From Klebsiella sp. RHBSTW-00484 (GTDB lineage Bacteria > Pseudomonadota > Gammaproteobacteria > Enterobacterales > Enterobacteriaceae): a stretch of 64,000 nt of DNA. Under the pieces are notes generated by a model. It searched no databases. It had not been told where the DNA came from and saw nothing but the letters and a program-made list of their open reading frames with translations. The DNA lies in assembly GCF_013705725.1 (NCBI RefSeq), contig NZ_CP055481.1, forward strand, positions 5,332,001 through 5,396,000, written 5' to 3'. Positions 1-8,545 of this stretch are shown piece after piece. Positions within the stretch are counted from its first letter, which is position 1; each line of letters starts with the position of its first letter. The position numbers were made by a program, and so were the translations under genes.

Positions 1-2
1 GA

Positions 3-635
3 ATGAAAGGTACCATCTTCGCCGTAGCGCTTAACCATCGCAGCCAGCTTGATGCCTGGCGCGAAGCGTTCCAACAGGCCCCCTACAAAACGCCGCCGAA
101 AACTGCGGTCTGGTTTATCAAACCGCGCAATACCGTGATCGGCAACGGCGAGAACATCCCTTACCCGCAGGGCGAAACCGTACAGAGCGGCGCGACCGTG
201 GCGCTTGTCGTCGGCAAAACCGCGCGCAAAGTGGCCGCAGAAGAAGCCGCCGCTTATATTGCTGGCTACGCGCTGGCTAACGACGTCAGCCTGCCGGAAG
301 AGAGCTTCTATCGTCCGGCAATCAAGGCCAAATGCCGCGACGGCTTTTGTCCGATTGGCGAACTCGCGCCGGTCAACAACGTCGATAATCTAAATATCAT
401 CACCGAGATCAACGGTCGCGAAGCGGACAGCTGGAACACCGCTGACCTCCAGCGCTCCGCCGCCGAGCTGCTGAGCGCCCTGAGCGAATTCGCCACCCTT
501 AACCCCGGCGACGCCATTCTGATCGGCACCCCGCACAACCGCGTCACGTTGCAACCCGGCGATCGCGTGCGCATTCTCGCCGAGGGTTTCCCGGCGCTAG
601 AAAACCCGGTGGTTGCTGAAGGAGAGCTGGCATGA
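3..635 (+). CDS. hpaG1: HpaG1, N-terminal subunit of the homoprotocatechuate isomerase/decarboxylase
   Basis: Fumarylacetoacetase-superfamily protein of 210 residues matching the N-terminal half of E. coli HpaG/HpcE, which isomerises and decarboxylates the ring-fission product in 4-hydroxyphenylacetate breakdown. The start (MKGTIFAV) coincides with that of the fused E. coli protein, so the gene looks complete although its ribosome site lies outside the window. In E. coli the two halves are one polypeptide of about 429 residues; here they are separate genes overlapping by ATGA. The E-x-E metal ligands present in the partner (HYEAELVVV) are replaced by SGATVALVV here, so this half probably does not bind the catalytic metal. 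Cytoplasmic. Confidence 0.93.
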   Translation: MKGTIFAVALNHRSQLDAWREAFQQAPYKTPPKTAVWFIKPRNTVIGNGENIPYPQGETVQSGATVALVVGKTARKVAAEEAAAYIAGYALANDVSLPEESFYRPAIKAKCRDGFCPIGELAPVNNVDNLNIITEINGREADSWNTADLQRSAAELLSALSEFATLNPGDAILIGTPHNRVTLQPGDRVRILAEGFPALENPVVAEGELA

Positions 636-1393
636 AACAAGCACGCATTGAGTGGCAGGGACAACAACACGATGTTCAGATTGATGAACACGACCAGGTT
701 CGGCTGGCTGACGGCAGGCTGCTAAACGAGGGCGACTTTCGCTGGCTGCCGCCCGCCGACGGCACGCTGTTCGCGCTGGGCCTGAACTACGCCGATCACG
801 CCAGCGAGCTGGAGTTTAAGCCGCCCACCGAACCGCTAGTGTTTATCAAAGCGCCGAACACTTTTATCGGCCACCAGCAGGAATCGGTACGCCCGGATAA
901 CGTCGAGTACATGCACTACGAAGCCGAACTGGTGGTGGTGCTCGGCAAAACCGCGCGTAAAGTCGCCGAAGCCGACGCCATGGAGTACGTCGCCGGGTAT
1001 ACCGTCTGCAATGACTACGCCATCCGCGACTATCTGGAAAACTACTATCGCCCCAATCTGCGGGTAAAAAGCCGCGACACCCTGACGCCGATCGGCCCAT
1101 GGATCGTCGCGAAAGAGTCGATCCCGGATCCACATAACCTGGCGCTGCGCACCTGGGTCAACGGCGAACTGCGCCAGCAGGGCACCACCGCCGATCTGAT
1201 CTTCAGCATTCCCTTCCTGATCGCTTATCTCAGCGAGTTTATGACCCTGCAACCGGGCGACATGATTGCCACCGGCACGCCGAAAGGGCTGTCGGACGTG
1301 GTGCCGGGCGATGAAGTGATCGTCGAAGTGGAAGGCGTGGGCCGCCTGGTCAACCGCATCATCAGCCAGCAAGCGTATGAGGAGAAGCTGTAA
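632..1393 (+). CDS. hpaG2: HpaG2, C-terminal (metal-binding) subunit of the HpaG isomerase/decarboxylase
   Basis: FAH-fold protein of 253 residues equivalent to the C-terminal half of E. coli HpaG. It keeps the E-x-E metal ligands (YEAELVVV) and the downstream Asp in the NDYAIRD segment, so this half should carry the active site that decarboxylates 5-oxo-pent-3-ene-1,2,5-tricarboxylate and isomerises the product. It has about 45 N-terminal residues (beginning MKQARIEWQG) that the fused E. coli protein lacks; they resemble the small N-terminal domain of stand-alone FAH-family enzymes. Its ATG overlaps the hpaG1 stop (ATGA), and its stop shares one base with the hpaE start (TAATG), so translation is coupled through the operon. 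Confidence 0.93.
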   Translation: MKQARIEWQGQQHDVQIDEHDQVRLADGRLLNEGDFRWLPPADGTLFALGLNYADHASELEFKPPTEPLVFIKAPNTFIGHQQESVRPDNVEYMHYEAELVVVLGKTARKVAEADAMEYVAGYTVCNDYAIRDYLENYYRPNLRVKSRDTLTPIGPWIVAKESIPDPHNLALRTWVNGELRQQGTTADLIFSIPFLIAYLSEFMTLQPGDMIATGTPKGLSDVVPGDEVIVEVEGVGRLVNRIISQQAYEEKL

Positions 1394-2859
1394 TGAAAAA
1401 GATTAACCACTGGATCAACGGCAAAAACGTCGCTGGCAGCGAGTATTTTCATACCACCAACCCGGCGACTGGCGAAGTGCTGGCGGAAGTGGCCTCCGGC
1501 GGCGAAGCCGAAGTCAATCAGGCTGTGGCGGCAGCGAAAGAGGCGTTCCCGAAATGGGCCAATCTGCCGATGAAAGAGCGCGCGCGTCTGATGCGTCGTC
1601 TTGGCTCTCTGATCGACCAGAACGTGCCGGAGATCGCCGCCATGGAGACCGCCGACACTGGCCTGCCGATCCACCAGACCAAAAACGTACTGATCCCACG
1701 TGCGTCGCACAACTTCGAATTTTTCGCCGAAGTGTGCCAGCAGATGAACGGCAAGACCTACCCCGTTGACGACAAGATGCTCAACTACACCCTCGTGCAG
1801 CCGGTCGGCGTGTGCGCGCTGGTATCGCCGTGGAACGTGCCGTTTATGACCGCCACCTGGAAGGTCGCGCCGTGCCTGGCACTGGGCAACACCGCGGTGC
1901 TGAAAATGTCCGAGCTGTCGCCGCTGACCGCCGACCGTCTGGGCGAACTGGCGCTGGAAGCGGGCATTCCGCCGGGCGTGCTCAACGTGGTTCAGGGCTA
2001 CGGCGCGACGGCGGGCGATGCGCTGGTGCGCCACCACGACATCCGCGCGGTGTCGTTTACCGGTGGGACTGCCACCGGGCGCAACATCATGAAAAACGCC
2101 GGGTTGAAAAAGTACTCCATGGAGCTCGGCGGCAAATCTCCGGTGCTGATTTTTGAAGATGCCGATATCGAGCGCGCACTCGACGCCGCGCTGTTTACCA
2201 TCTTCTCGATCAACGGCGAACGCTGCACCGCTGGCTCGCGCATTTTTATTCAGCAGAGCATCTATCCCGAGTTCGTCAAACGTTTTGCCGAACGCGCGAA
2301 CCGCCTGCGCGTCGGCGACCCGGCCGACCCGAACACCCAGGTGGGTGCCCTGATCAGCCAGCAGCACTGGGAGAAGGTTTCCGGCTATATCCGCATCGGT
2401 ATTGAAGAAGGGGCAACTCTGCTGGCAGGCGGCCCGGATAAACCGACCGATCTGCCCGCGCATCTGAAAAGTGGTAACTTCCTGCGCCCGACGGTGCTGG
2501 CGGACGTCGACAACCGCATGCGCGTCGCCCAGGAAGAGATTTTTGGCCCGGTAGCCTGTCTGCTGCCGTTTAAAGACGAGGCGGATGGTCTGCGCCTGGC
2601 CAACGATGTGGAATACGGCCTCGCCTCTTATATCTGGACCCAGGACGTCAGCAAAGTGCTGCGTCTGGCGCGCGGCATCGAAGCCGGAATGGTGTTCGTC
2701 AACACCCAGAACGTCCGCGACCTGCGTCAGCCGTTCGGCGGCGTGAAGGCCTCCGGCACCGGCCGCGAAGGCGGCGAATACAGCTTTGAAGTATTCGCTG
2801 AAATGAAAAACGTCTGCATCTCGATGGGCGACCATCCGATCCCAAAATGGGGAGTCTGA
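1393..2859 (+). CDS. hpaE: HpaE, 5-carboxymethyl-2-hydroxymuconate semialdehyde dehydrogenase
   Basis: NAD-dependent aldehyde dehydrogenase of 488 residues that oxidises the semialdehyde formed by HpaD. The family signature is intact: the PWNVPFMTATWKVAPCLA nucleotide-binding segment, the general-base Glu in ELGGKSP, and the nucleophile Cys278 in GERCTAGSR. Length and sequence match E. coli HpaE closely. The ATG overlaps the hpaG2 stop codon by one base, and hpaD starts one base after the stop, so this is the third gene of a tight operon. Cytoplasmic. Confidence 0.95.
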   Translation: MKKINHWINGKNVAGSEYFHTTNPATGEVLAEVASGGEAEVNQAVAAAKEAFPKWANLPMKERARLMRRLGSLIDQNVPEIAAMETADTGLPIHQTKNVLIPRASHNFEFFAEVCQQMNGKTYPVDDKMLNYTLVQPVGVCALVSPWNVPFMTATWKVAPCLALGNTAVLKMSELSPLTADRLGELALEAGIPPGVLNVVQGYGATAGDALVRHHDIRAVSFTGGTATGRNIMKNAGLKKYSMELGGKSPVLIFEDADIERALDAALFTIFSINGERCTAGSRIFIQQSIYPEFVKRFAERANRLRVGDPADPNTQVGALISQQHWEKVSGYIRIGIEEGATLLAGGPDKPTDLPAHLKSGNFLRPTVLADVDNRMRVAQEEIFGPVACLLPFKDEADGLRLANDVEYGLASYIWTQDVSKVLRLARGIEAGMVFVNTQNVRDLRQPFGGVKASGTGREGGEYSFEVFAEMKNVCISMGDHPIPKWGV

Positions 2860-2860
2860 T

Positions 2861-3718
2861 ATGGGAAAGTTAGCGTTAGCAGCAAAAACCACTCACGTAC
2901 CGTCAATGTATCTTTCTGAACTGCCGGGTAAAAATCATGGCTGCCGTCAGGGAGCCATTGATGGGCATAAAGAAATCAGCAAGCGCTGTCGTGAACTGGG
3001 CGTTGATACGATTATCGTTTTCGATACTCACTGGCTGGTGAATAGCGCCTACCACATTAACTGCGCCGACCATTTTCAGGGCGTCTATACCAGCAACGAG
3101 CTGCCGCATTTTATCCGCGACATGACCTACGACTACGACGGCAACCCGGAGCTGGGCCAGCTTATCGCCGACGAAGCGGTCAAGCTGGGCGTGCGCGCCA
3201 AAGCGCACAACATCCCGAGCCTGAAGCTGGAGTACGGCACGCTGGTACCGATGCGCTACATGAACGCCGATAAGCATTTCAAAGTGGTCTCTATCTCCGC
3301 GTTCTGCACTGTTCACGACTTCGCCGACAGCCGCAAGCTGGGCGAGGCCATTCTCAAAGCTATCGAGAAATATGACGGCACCGTGGCGGTCCTGGCCAGC
3401 GGCTCCCTGTCGCACCGCTTTATCGATGATCAGCGTGCCGAAGAGGGCATGAACAGCTATACCCGCGAGTTCGATCATCAGATGGATGAACGGGTGGTGA
3501 AGCTGTGGCGAGAGGGTAAGTTCAAAGAGTTCTGCACCATGCTGCCGGAGTACGCCGACTACTGCTACGGCGAGGGCAACATGCACGACACGGTGATGCT
3601 GCTCGGCCTGCTCGGCTGGGACAAGTACGACGGCAAGGTGGAGTTTATTACCGAACTGTTCGCCAGCTCCGGCACCGGCCAGGTCAACGCCGTCTTCCCG
3701 CTGCCGGAACACGCCTGA
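2861..3718 (+). CDS. hpaD: HpaD, homoprotocatechuate 2,3-dioxygenase
   Basis: Extradiol ring-cleavage dioxygenase of the LigB (class III) superfamily, 285 residues, the usual length for enterobacterial HpaD. It opens 3,4-dihydroxyphenylacetate between C2 and C3 to give 5-carboxymethyl-2-hydroxymuconate semialdehyde, using a ferrous ion held by His and Glu ligands. The N-terminal TTHVPSM and the VFDTHW segment supply the expected metal-site histidines. It begins immediately after hpaE and is followed 12 bases later by hpaF, with a Shine-Dalgarno sequence (TGAGGAGA) overlapping its own stop codon. Confidence 0.94.
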   Translation: MGKLALAAKTTHVPSMYLSELPGKNHGCRQGAIDGHKEISKRCRELGVDTIIVFDTHWLVNSAYHINCADHFQGVYTSNELPHFIRDMTYDYDGNPELGQLIADEAVKLGVRAKAHNIPSLKLEYGTLVPMRYMNADKHFKVVSISAFCTVHDFADSRKLGEAILKAIEKYDGTVAVLASGSLSHRFIDDQRAEEGMNSYTREFDHQMDERVVKLWREGKFKEFCTMLPEYADYCYGEGNMHDTVMLLGLLGWDKYDGKVEFITELFASSGTGQVNAVFPLPEHA

Positions 3719-3730
3719 GGAGAACGCAGA

Positions 3731-4111
3731 ATGCCGCATTTTATCGCCGAATGTACCGATAACATCCGCGAACAGGCCGATTTACCGGGTCTGTTCAGCA
3801 AAGTGAACGAAGCGCTGGCGGCGACCGGTATCTTTCCCATCGGCGGCATTCGCAGTCGCGCCATCTGGCTGGATACCTGGCAGATGGCCGACGGTCAGCA
3901 CGATTACGCCTTCGTGCATATGACGCTGAAGATTGGCTCCGGACGCAGCCAGGAAAGCCGTCAGGACGTGGGCGATATGCTGTTCGCGCTGATTAAAGCT
4001 CATTTCGCCGCGCTGATGGAGAGCCGCTATCTGGCGCTGTCGTTTGAAATCACCGAGCTGCATCCGACGCTGAATTACAAGCAGAACAACGTGCACGCGC
4101 TGTTTAAATAA
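3731..4111 (+). CDS. hpaF: HpaF, 5-carboxymethyl-2-hydroxymuconate delta-isomerase
   Basis: A 126-residue member of the tautomerase superfamily (CHMI family). It begins MPHFIAECT, placing the conserved catalytic Pro at position 2, exposed once the initiator Met is removed, as in 4-oxalocrotonate tautomerase. It isomerises 5-carboxymethyl-2-hydroxymuconate for HpaG. A strong ribosome site (GAGGAGAACGCAGA) precedes the ATG. The palindromic repeat at 4127-4218 separates it from hpaH, so the downstream genes may be expressed at a different level. Confidence 0.94.
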   Translation: MPHFIAECTDNIREQADLPGLFSKVNEALAATGIFPIGGIRSRAIWLDTWQMADGQHDYAFVHMTLKIGSGRSQESRQDVGDMLFALIKAHFAALMESRYLALSFEITELHPTLNYKQNNVHALFK

Positions 4112-4126
4112 TGCGCGCTCGGTCCG

Positions 4127-4218
4127 TTCCCTCGCCCCTTTGGGGAGAGGGTTAGGGTGAGGGGGGATCTCTGCGGCCTGATGCCCTCACCCCGGCCCTC
4201 TCCCACGGGGAGAGGGGG
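4127..4218. repeat. Double palindromic REP-type element between hpaF and hpaH
   Basis: Two imperfect GC-rich palindromes built from CCCTC(G/A)CCCC, CCCTCTCCC and their complements GGGGAGAGGG lie back to back. The same CCCTCTCCC/GGGAGAGGG arms recur after yjiA at 15989-16009, which marks a dispersed repeat rather than a gene-specific structure. In mRNA it would fold into strong hairpins that could stabilise the upstream hpaGEDF message or attenuate hpaHIXA. It ends 24 bases before the hpaH start. Confidence 0.75.
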
Positions 4219-4242
4219 AAAACAATGCCACAGGAAGCAACT

Positions 4243-5046
4243 ATGCTCGATAAACAGACCCATACTCTGATCGCACAACGGCTGAACCAGGCGGAAAAAC
4301 AGCGCGAACAGATCCGCGCCGTCTCACTGGATTACCCGACGATCACCATCGAAGACGCCTACGCCGTACAGCGCGAATGGGTCAATCTGAAAATCGCCGA
4401 AGGCCGCGTGCTTAAGGGTCACAAAATCGGCCTGACCTCAAAAGCGATGCAGGCCAGCTCGCAAATCAGCGAACCGGACTACGGCGCGCTGCTCGACGAT
4501 ATGTTTTTCCACGACGGCGGCGATATTCCCACCGACCGCTTTATCGTCCCGCGCATCGAAGTGGAACTGGCCTTCGTGCTGGCCAAACCGCTGCGCGGCC
4601 CCAACTGTACCCTGTTCGACGTCTACAACGCGACCGACTACGTGATCCCGGCGCTGGAGCTTATCGACGCCCGCTGCCACAACATCGACCCGGAAACCCA
4701 GCGCCCGCGCAAAGTCTTCGACACCATCTCCGATAACGCCGCCAACGCCGGGGTGATCCTCGGCGGTCGTCCGATTAAACCCGACGAGCTGGATCTGCGC
4801 TGGATCTCCGCCCTGCTCTATCGTAACGGCGTGATTGAAGAGACCGGCGTCGCCGCAGGGGTGCTCAATCATCCGGCCAACGGCGTGGCCTGGCTGGCAA
4901 ACAAGCTCGCACCATACGACGTTCAACTGGAAGCCGGACAGATTATTCTCGGCGGCTCCTTTACCCGTCCGGTTCCGGCACGTAAGGGCGACACCTTCCA
5001 CGTCGACTACGGCAACATGGGCTCGATTAGCTGCCGCTTTGTTTAA
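4243..5046 (+). CDS. hpaH: HpaH, 2-oxo-hept-3-ene-1,7-dioate hydratase
   Basis: A 267-residue member of the hydratase/decarboxylase (MhpD-like, FAH-related) family that adds water to 2-oxohept-3-ene-1,7-dioate, giving the substrate of HpaI. The start at MLDKQTHTL matches E. coli HpaH and has AGGA seven bases upstream; an in-frame ATG at 4225 would add six residues and lacks a good ribosome site. The divalent-metal acidic motif [13 protein letters not shown] and the ALELIDARC segment are intact. Followed by hpaI after 10 bases. Confidence 0.93.
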   Translation: MLDKQTHTLIAQRLNQAEKQREQIRAVSLDYPTITIEDAYAVQREWVNLKIAEGRVLKGHKIGLTSKAMQASSQISEPDYGALLDDMFFHDGGDIPTDRFIVPRIEVELAFVLAKPLRGPNCTLFDVYNATDYVIPALELIDARCHNIDPETQRPRKVFDTISDNAANAGVILGGRPIKPDELDLRWISALLYRNGVIEETGVAAGVLNHPANGVAWLANKLAPYDVQLEAGQIILGGSFTRPVPARKGDTFHVDYGNMGSISCRFV

Positions 5047-5056
5047 GGGGAACATG

Positions 5057-5845
5057 ATGAATAACGCCTTTAAAGATGCCTTAAAAGCGGGCCGCCCACA
5101 GATTGGCCTGTGGCTGGGACTCACCAGCAGCTACAGCGCCGAGCTGCTGGCCGGAGCCGGATTCGACTGGCTGCTGATCGACGGCGAACATGCGCCGAAC
5201 AACGTGCAAACGGTACTGACCCAACTTCAGGCTATCGCCCCCTACCCCAGCCAGCCGGTGGTGCGTCCGTCGTGGAACGACCCGGTGCAGATTAAACAAC
5301 TGCTGGACGTCGGTGCGCAAACCCTGCTGGTACCCATGGTGCAGAACGCCGACGAAGCGCGGCTGGCGGTGAAGGCCACCCGCTATCCGCCCGCAGGCAT
5401 TCGCGGCGTCGGCAGCGCCCTGGCCCGCGCCTCGCGCTGGAACCGCATCCCCGATTACATCCATCAGGCCAACGACGCAATGTGCGTGCTGGTGCAAATA
5501 GAAACCCGTGAAGCGCTGAAAAACCTGCCACAGATCCTCGACGTTGAAGGCGTGGACGGCGTGTTTATCGGCCCGGCGGATCTTAGCGCCGACATGGGCT
5601 TTGGCGGCAATCCCCAGCACCCGGAAGTGCAGGCCGCCATCGAACACGCCATCGCGCAGATTCGCGCAGCGGGCAAAGCGCCGGGGATCCTGATGGCCAA
5701 TGAGCAGCTGGCGAAGCGCTATCTGGAGCTTGGCGCGCTGTTTGTCGCCGTCGGCGTCGATACCACCCTGCTGGCCCGCGGCGCCGAAGCGCTGGCAGAA
5801 CGGTTTGGCATAAGCGCCAGAGCGGCGGAATCGGGCGTTTATTAA
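5057..5845 (+). CDS. hpaI: HpaI, 4-hydroxy-2-oxo-heptane-1,7-dioate aldolase
   Basis: Class II pyruvate aldolase of the HpcH/HpaI family, 262 residues. It splits 4-hydroxy-2-oxoheptane-1,7-dioate into pyruvate and succinic semialdehyde, the last step of the pathway. Visible active-site elements are the catalytic His in DGEHAPNN, the Arg in VVRPSW, and the metal ligands Glu in VQIET and Asp in IGPADLSAD. Two adjacent ATGs (5054, 5057) follow the AAGGGG ribosome site; 5057 gives the better spacing and the same length as E. coli HpaI. The succinic semialdehyde could be taken up by the dehydrogenase at 16042-17412. Confidence 0.93.
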   Translation: MNNAFKDALKAGRPQIGLWLGLTSSYSAELLAGAGFDWLLIDGEHAPNNVQTVLTQLQAIAPYPSQPVVRPSWNDPVQIKQLLDVGAQTLLVPMVQNADEARLAVKATRYPPAGIRGVGSALARASRWNRIPDYIHQANDAMCVLVQIETREALKNLPQILDVEGVDGVFIGPADLSADMGFGGNPQHPEVQAAIEHAIAQIRAAGKAPGILMANEQLAKRYLELGALFVAVGVDTTLLARGAEALAERFGISARAAESGVY

Positions 5846-5895
5846 CGCCGGGCAAACAGCAGTACCCTACAAAATTCCCATTAGAGGAAAGGACA

Positions 5896-7272
5896 ATGAG
5901 CGACACATCATCAGCACTCCCGGAAGCGCAGGATCCTGCCAATCAGCATAAACAGCTAACGGCGCAGCAGCAGTCGGTTATCAACAAGCTGTTCCGTCGT
6001 CTGATCGTATTTTTGTTTGTGCTGTTTATCTTCTCGTTTTTAGACAGGATCAATATCGGCTTTGCCGGGCTGACCATGGGGCAGGATCTGGGCCTCAACG
6101 CCACCATGTTCGGCCTCGCCACCACCCTGTTTTATGCCACCTACGTGATTTTCGGCATCCCCAGCAACGTGATGCTCAGCATCGTCGGCGCGCGCCGCTG
6201 GATTGCCACCATTATGGTGCTGTGGGGGATCGCTTCTACCGCCACCATGTTCGCCACCGGGCCAAACAGCCTCTACATCCTGCGGATGCTGGTGGGGATT
6301 ACCGAGGCTGGTTTCCTGCCCGGCATCCTGCTGTATCTGACCTTCTGGTTTCCGGCCTTCTTCCGCGCCCGCGCCAACGCGCTGTTTATGATAGCGATGC
6401 CGGTGACCACCGCGCTGGGCTCTATCGTCTCCGGCTATATTCTGTCGATGGACGGCCTGCTCAATCTGCATGGCTGGCAGTGGCTGTTCCTGCTGGAAGG
6501 TTTCCCGTCGGTGCTGCTCGGCATTATGGTCTGGTTCTGGCTCGATGATTCGCCGTCGAAGGCCAAATGGCTGACGGCGGAGGACAAAAAATGCCTGCAG
6601 GAGATGATGGATAACGATCGCCTGACGCTGGTGCAGCCGGAAGGGGCGCTCAGCCATCACGCCATGCAGCAGCGTAGCCTGTGGCGGGAAGTGTTCACGC
6701 CGATCGTGCTGATGTACACCCTGGCCTACTTCTGCCTGACCAATACGCTCAGCGCGATCAGCATCTGGACGCCGCAGATCCTCAAAAGCTTTAACGAAGG
6801 CAGCAGCAATATCACTATTGGCCTGCTGGCGGCGATCCCGCAGATTTGTACCATATTGGGGATGATCTACTGGAGTCGCCACTCTGATAAGCACCAGGAA
6901 CGTAAGCACCATACCGCCCTGCCGTTTCTGTTCGCCGCCGCGGGCTGGCTGCTGGCGTCGGCCACCGATCACAACCTGATCCAGCTGCTGGGGATCGTGA
7001 TGGCCTCCACCGGATCGTTTAGCGCAATGGCCATTTTCTGGACCACGCCGGATCAGTCGATCAGCCTGCGCGCCAGAGCGATCGGTATCGCGGTGATCAA
7101 CGCCACCGGCAATATTGGATCGGCGCTCAGTCCTTTTATGATCGGCTGGCTGAAGGATATTACCGGCAGCTTCAGCAGCGGCCTGTGGTTTGTCGCCGCC
7201 CTGCTGGTCATTGGCGCAGTGATTGTTTGGGCTATTCCGATGAAAGGATCGCGTCCCCGCGCGACGCCGTAA
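5896..7272 (+). CDS. hpaX: HpaX, 4-hydroxyphenylacetate transporter (MFS)
   Basis: Major facilitator of the anion:cation symporter (ACS) family, 458 residues with about twelve hydrophobic segments in the inner membrane. The family motif is visible near FLDRINIGFAG in TM1, followed by the TM2-3 loop with GARRWIA. It imports 4-hydroxyphenylacetate and its hydroxylated analogue. A good AGAGGAAAGG ribosome site lies just upstream, and hpaA starts nine bases after the stop, so hpaX and hpaA are co-transcribed as in E. coli W. Confidence 0.93.
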   Translation: MSDTSSALPEAQDPANQHKQLTAQQQSVINKLFRRLIVFLFVLFIFSFLDRINIGFAGLTMGQDLGLNATMFGLATTLFYATYVIFGIPSNVMLSIVGARRWIATIMVLWGIASTATMFATGPNSLYILRMLVGITEAGFLPGILLYLTFWFPAFFRARANALFMIAMPVTTALGSIVSGYILSMDGLLNLHGWQWLFLLEGFPSVLLGIMVWFWLDDSPSKAKWLTAEDKKCLQEMMDNDRLTLVQPEGALSHHAMQQRSLWREVFTPIVLMYTLAYFCLTNTLSAISIWTPQILKSFNEGSSNITIGLLAAIPQICTILGMIYWSRHSDKHQERKHHTALPFLFAAAGWLLASATDHNLIQLLGIVMASTGSFSAMAIFWTTPDQSISLRARAIGIAVINATGNIGSALSPFMIGWLKDITGSFSSGLWFVAALLVIGAVIVWAIPMKGSRPRATP

Positions 7273-7281
7273 GGAGCCGCT

Positions 7282-8172
7282 ATGTGCCAGAGCCCTATCG
7301 CCAATATCGATATCAACAAAGAGTACGATGAGAGTCTGGGAACGGAAGATGTGCATTATCAGTCGTTTGCCCGCATGGCGGAGTTCTTTGGCCGCGATAT
7401 GCAGGCGCACCGTCACGACCAGTACTTTCAGATGCACTTTCTTGATACCGGGCAGATTGAGCTGCAGCTCGACGAGAGTCGCTACTCGGTGCAGGCGCCG
7501 CTGTTTGTTCTGACGCCGCCGTCGGTGCCGCACGCGTTTATCACCGAGTCCGATAGCGACGGCCACGTGCTGACGATACGAGAGGATCTGGTCTGGCCGC
7601 TGCTGGAGGTGCTCTACCCCGGCACGCGGGAAGCCTTCGGCCTGCCGGGCATCTGCCTGTCGCTGGCCGATAAGCCCGAAGAGCTGGCGGCGCTGGCGCA
7701 CTACTGGCGGCTGATTGAACGCGAATCGACCGCGCAGTTGCCGGGGCGCGAACACACCCTGATGCTGCTGGCGCAGGCAGTGTTCACTCTGCTGCTACGC
7801 AACGCAAAGCTTGACGATCATGCCGCCAGCGGGATGCGCGGCGAGCTAAAGCTGTTCCAGCGTTTTAACCAGCTGATCGATAGCCACTACCACCTGCACT
7901 GGACGGTACCGGATTACGCCAGCGAGCTGCATCTGACCGAATCCAGGCTAACCGATATATGCCGCCGCTTCGCCAACCGCCCGCCAAAGCGACTGATTTT
8001 CGACAGGCAATTGCGCGAGGCCAAGCGGCTGCTGTTGTTTTCCGATAGCGCGGTTAACGAAATCGCCTGGCAGTTGGGCTTTAAGGACCCGGCCTATTTC
8101 GCTCGCTTTTTTAACCGCTTAGTGGGCTGCTCGCCGAGCGCGTTCAGAACGCAAAAAGTGCCGGTGTCTTAG
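7282..8172 (+). CDS. hpaA: HpaA, AraC-family activator of hpaBC
   Basis: A 296-residue AraC/XylS regulator with an N-terminal cupin effector domain (HRHDQYFQMHFLDTG region) and two C-terminal helix-turn-helix motifs, including the signature IAWQLGFKDPAYFARFFNRLVGC. In E. coli W the homologue activates the hpaBC promoter in the presence of 4-hydroxyphenylacetate. Co-linear with hpaX (nine-base gap); its target promoter should lie in the 8327-8545 interval just downstream. Preceded by AAGGAG. Confidence 0.93.
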   Translation: MCQSPIANIDINKEYDESLGTEDVHYQSFARMAEFFGRDMQAHRHDQYFQMHFLDTGQIELQLDESRYSVQAPLFVLTPPSVPHAFITESDSDGHVLTIREDLVWPLLEVLYPGTREAFGLPGICLSLADKPEELAALAHYWRLIERESTAQLPGREHTLMLLAQAVFTLLLRNAKLDDHAASGMRGELKLFQRFNQLIDSHYHLHWTVPDYASELHLTESRLTDICRRFANRPPKRLIFDRQLREAKRLLLFSDSAVNEIAWQLGFKDPAYFARFFNRLVGCSPSAFRTQKVPVS

Positions 8173-8218
8173 GATCTTTCCGGGGGCGACGCAGCGCGTT
8201 CGCAGCCGTCTGAGAGAC

Positions 8219-8326
8219 GGTAGCCCGGACAAGGCGCGTTAAGCGCCGCCTCCGGGAAGACACCACACCGATGCCTCAGATCCGGCACATTTCCCGGAGG
8301 CGATGCTACGCATCTGTCCGGGCTAC
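8219..8326. repeat. REP pair (BIME) between hpaA and hpaB
   Basis: Two REP units in opposite orientation: GTAGCCCGGACAAGGCGCG...CGCCGCCTCCGGG at 8219-8256, and the inverse TTCCCGGAGGCGATGC...CTGTCCGGGCTAC at 8291-8326. The same unit recurs at 39164, 41077 and 45297, so it is a dispersed family. It would end or stabilise the hpaXA transcript ahead of the hpaBC promoter. Confidence 0.8.
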
Positions 8327-8545
8327 AAATTCAAAACCCGCACTGACTTGTCGCCAGGTCCACCGGGGAGCCAAGCCGGAAAATAGAAAAACCAACCCCG
8401 ATCACATAACTCAACCCCGCCCGAAAAGTACCGACCGTTGACCTAAAAGTCTCTTCACGAAAGCCGCGTTAACCGCTTCAATTGAACAACAAAAACAAAA
8501 CATAAATTTAACATCACTTTCCGATTAATACTGACGAGGTCCCCT
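8327..8545 (+). promoter_or_regulatory. hpaBC upstream control region
   Basis: No gene is visible in this interval. It becomes strongly A-rich over the last 80 bases. TTGAAC at 8482-8487 followed by TAAATT at 8503-8508 is a possible but short-spaced (15 bp) promoter, as expected for a promoter that needs an activator. In E. coli W the equivalent region binds HpaA, CRP and IHF; I cannot assign those sites here with confidence. GAGG at 8536-8539 is the hpaB ribosome site. Confidence 0.45.

Noticed and set aside
1225..2892. Long minus-strand open frame of 555 codons opposite hpaE
   Set aside because: Shadow of the GC-rich hpaE gene; Arg/His/Gln-rich, no ribosome site, no family.
6040..7755. Minus-strand open frame of 571 codons opposite hpaX/hpaA
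   Set aside because: Antisense shadow with low-complexity Gln/Arg/His content; the plus-strand genes are certain.
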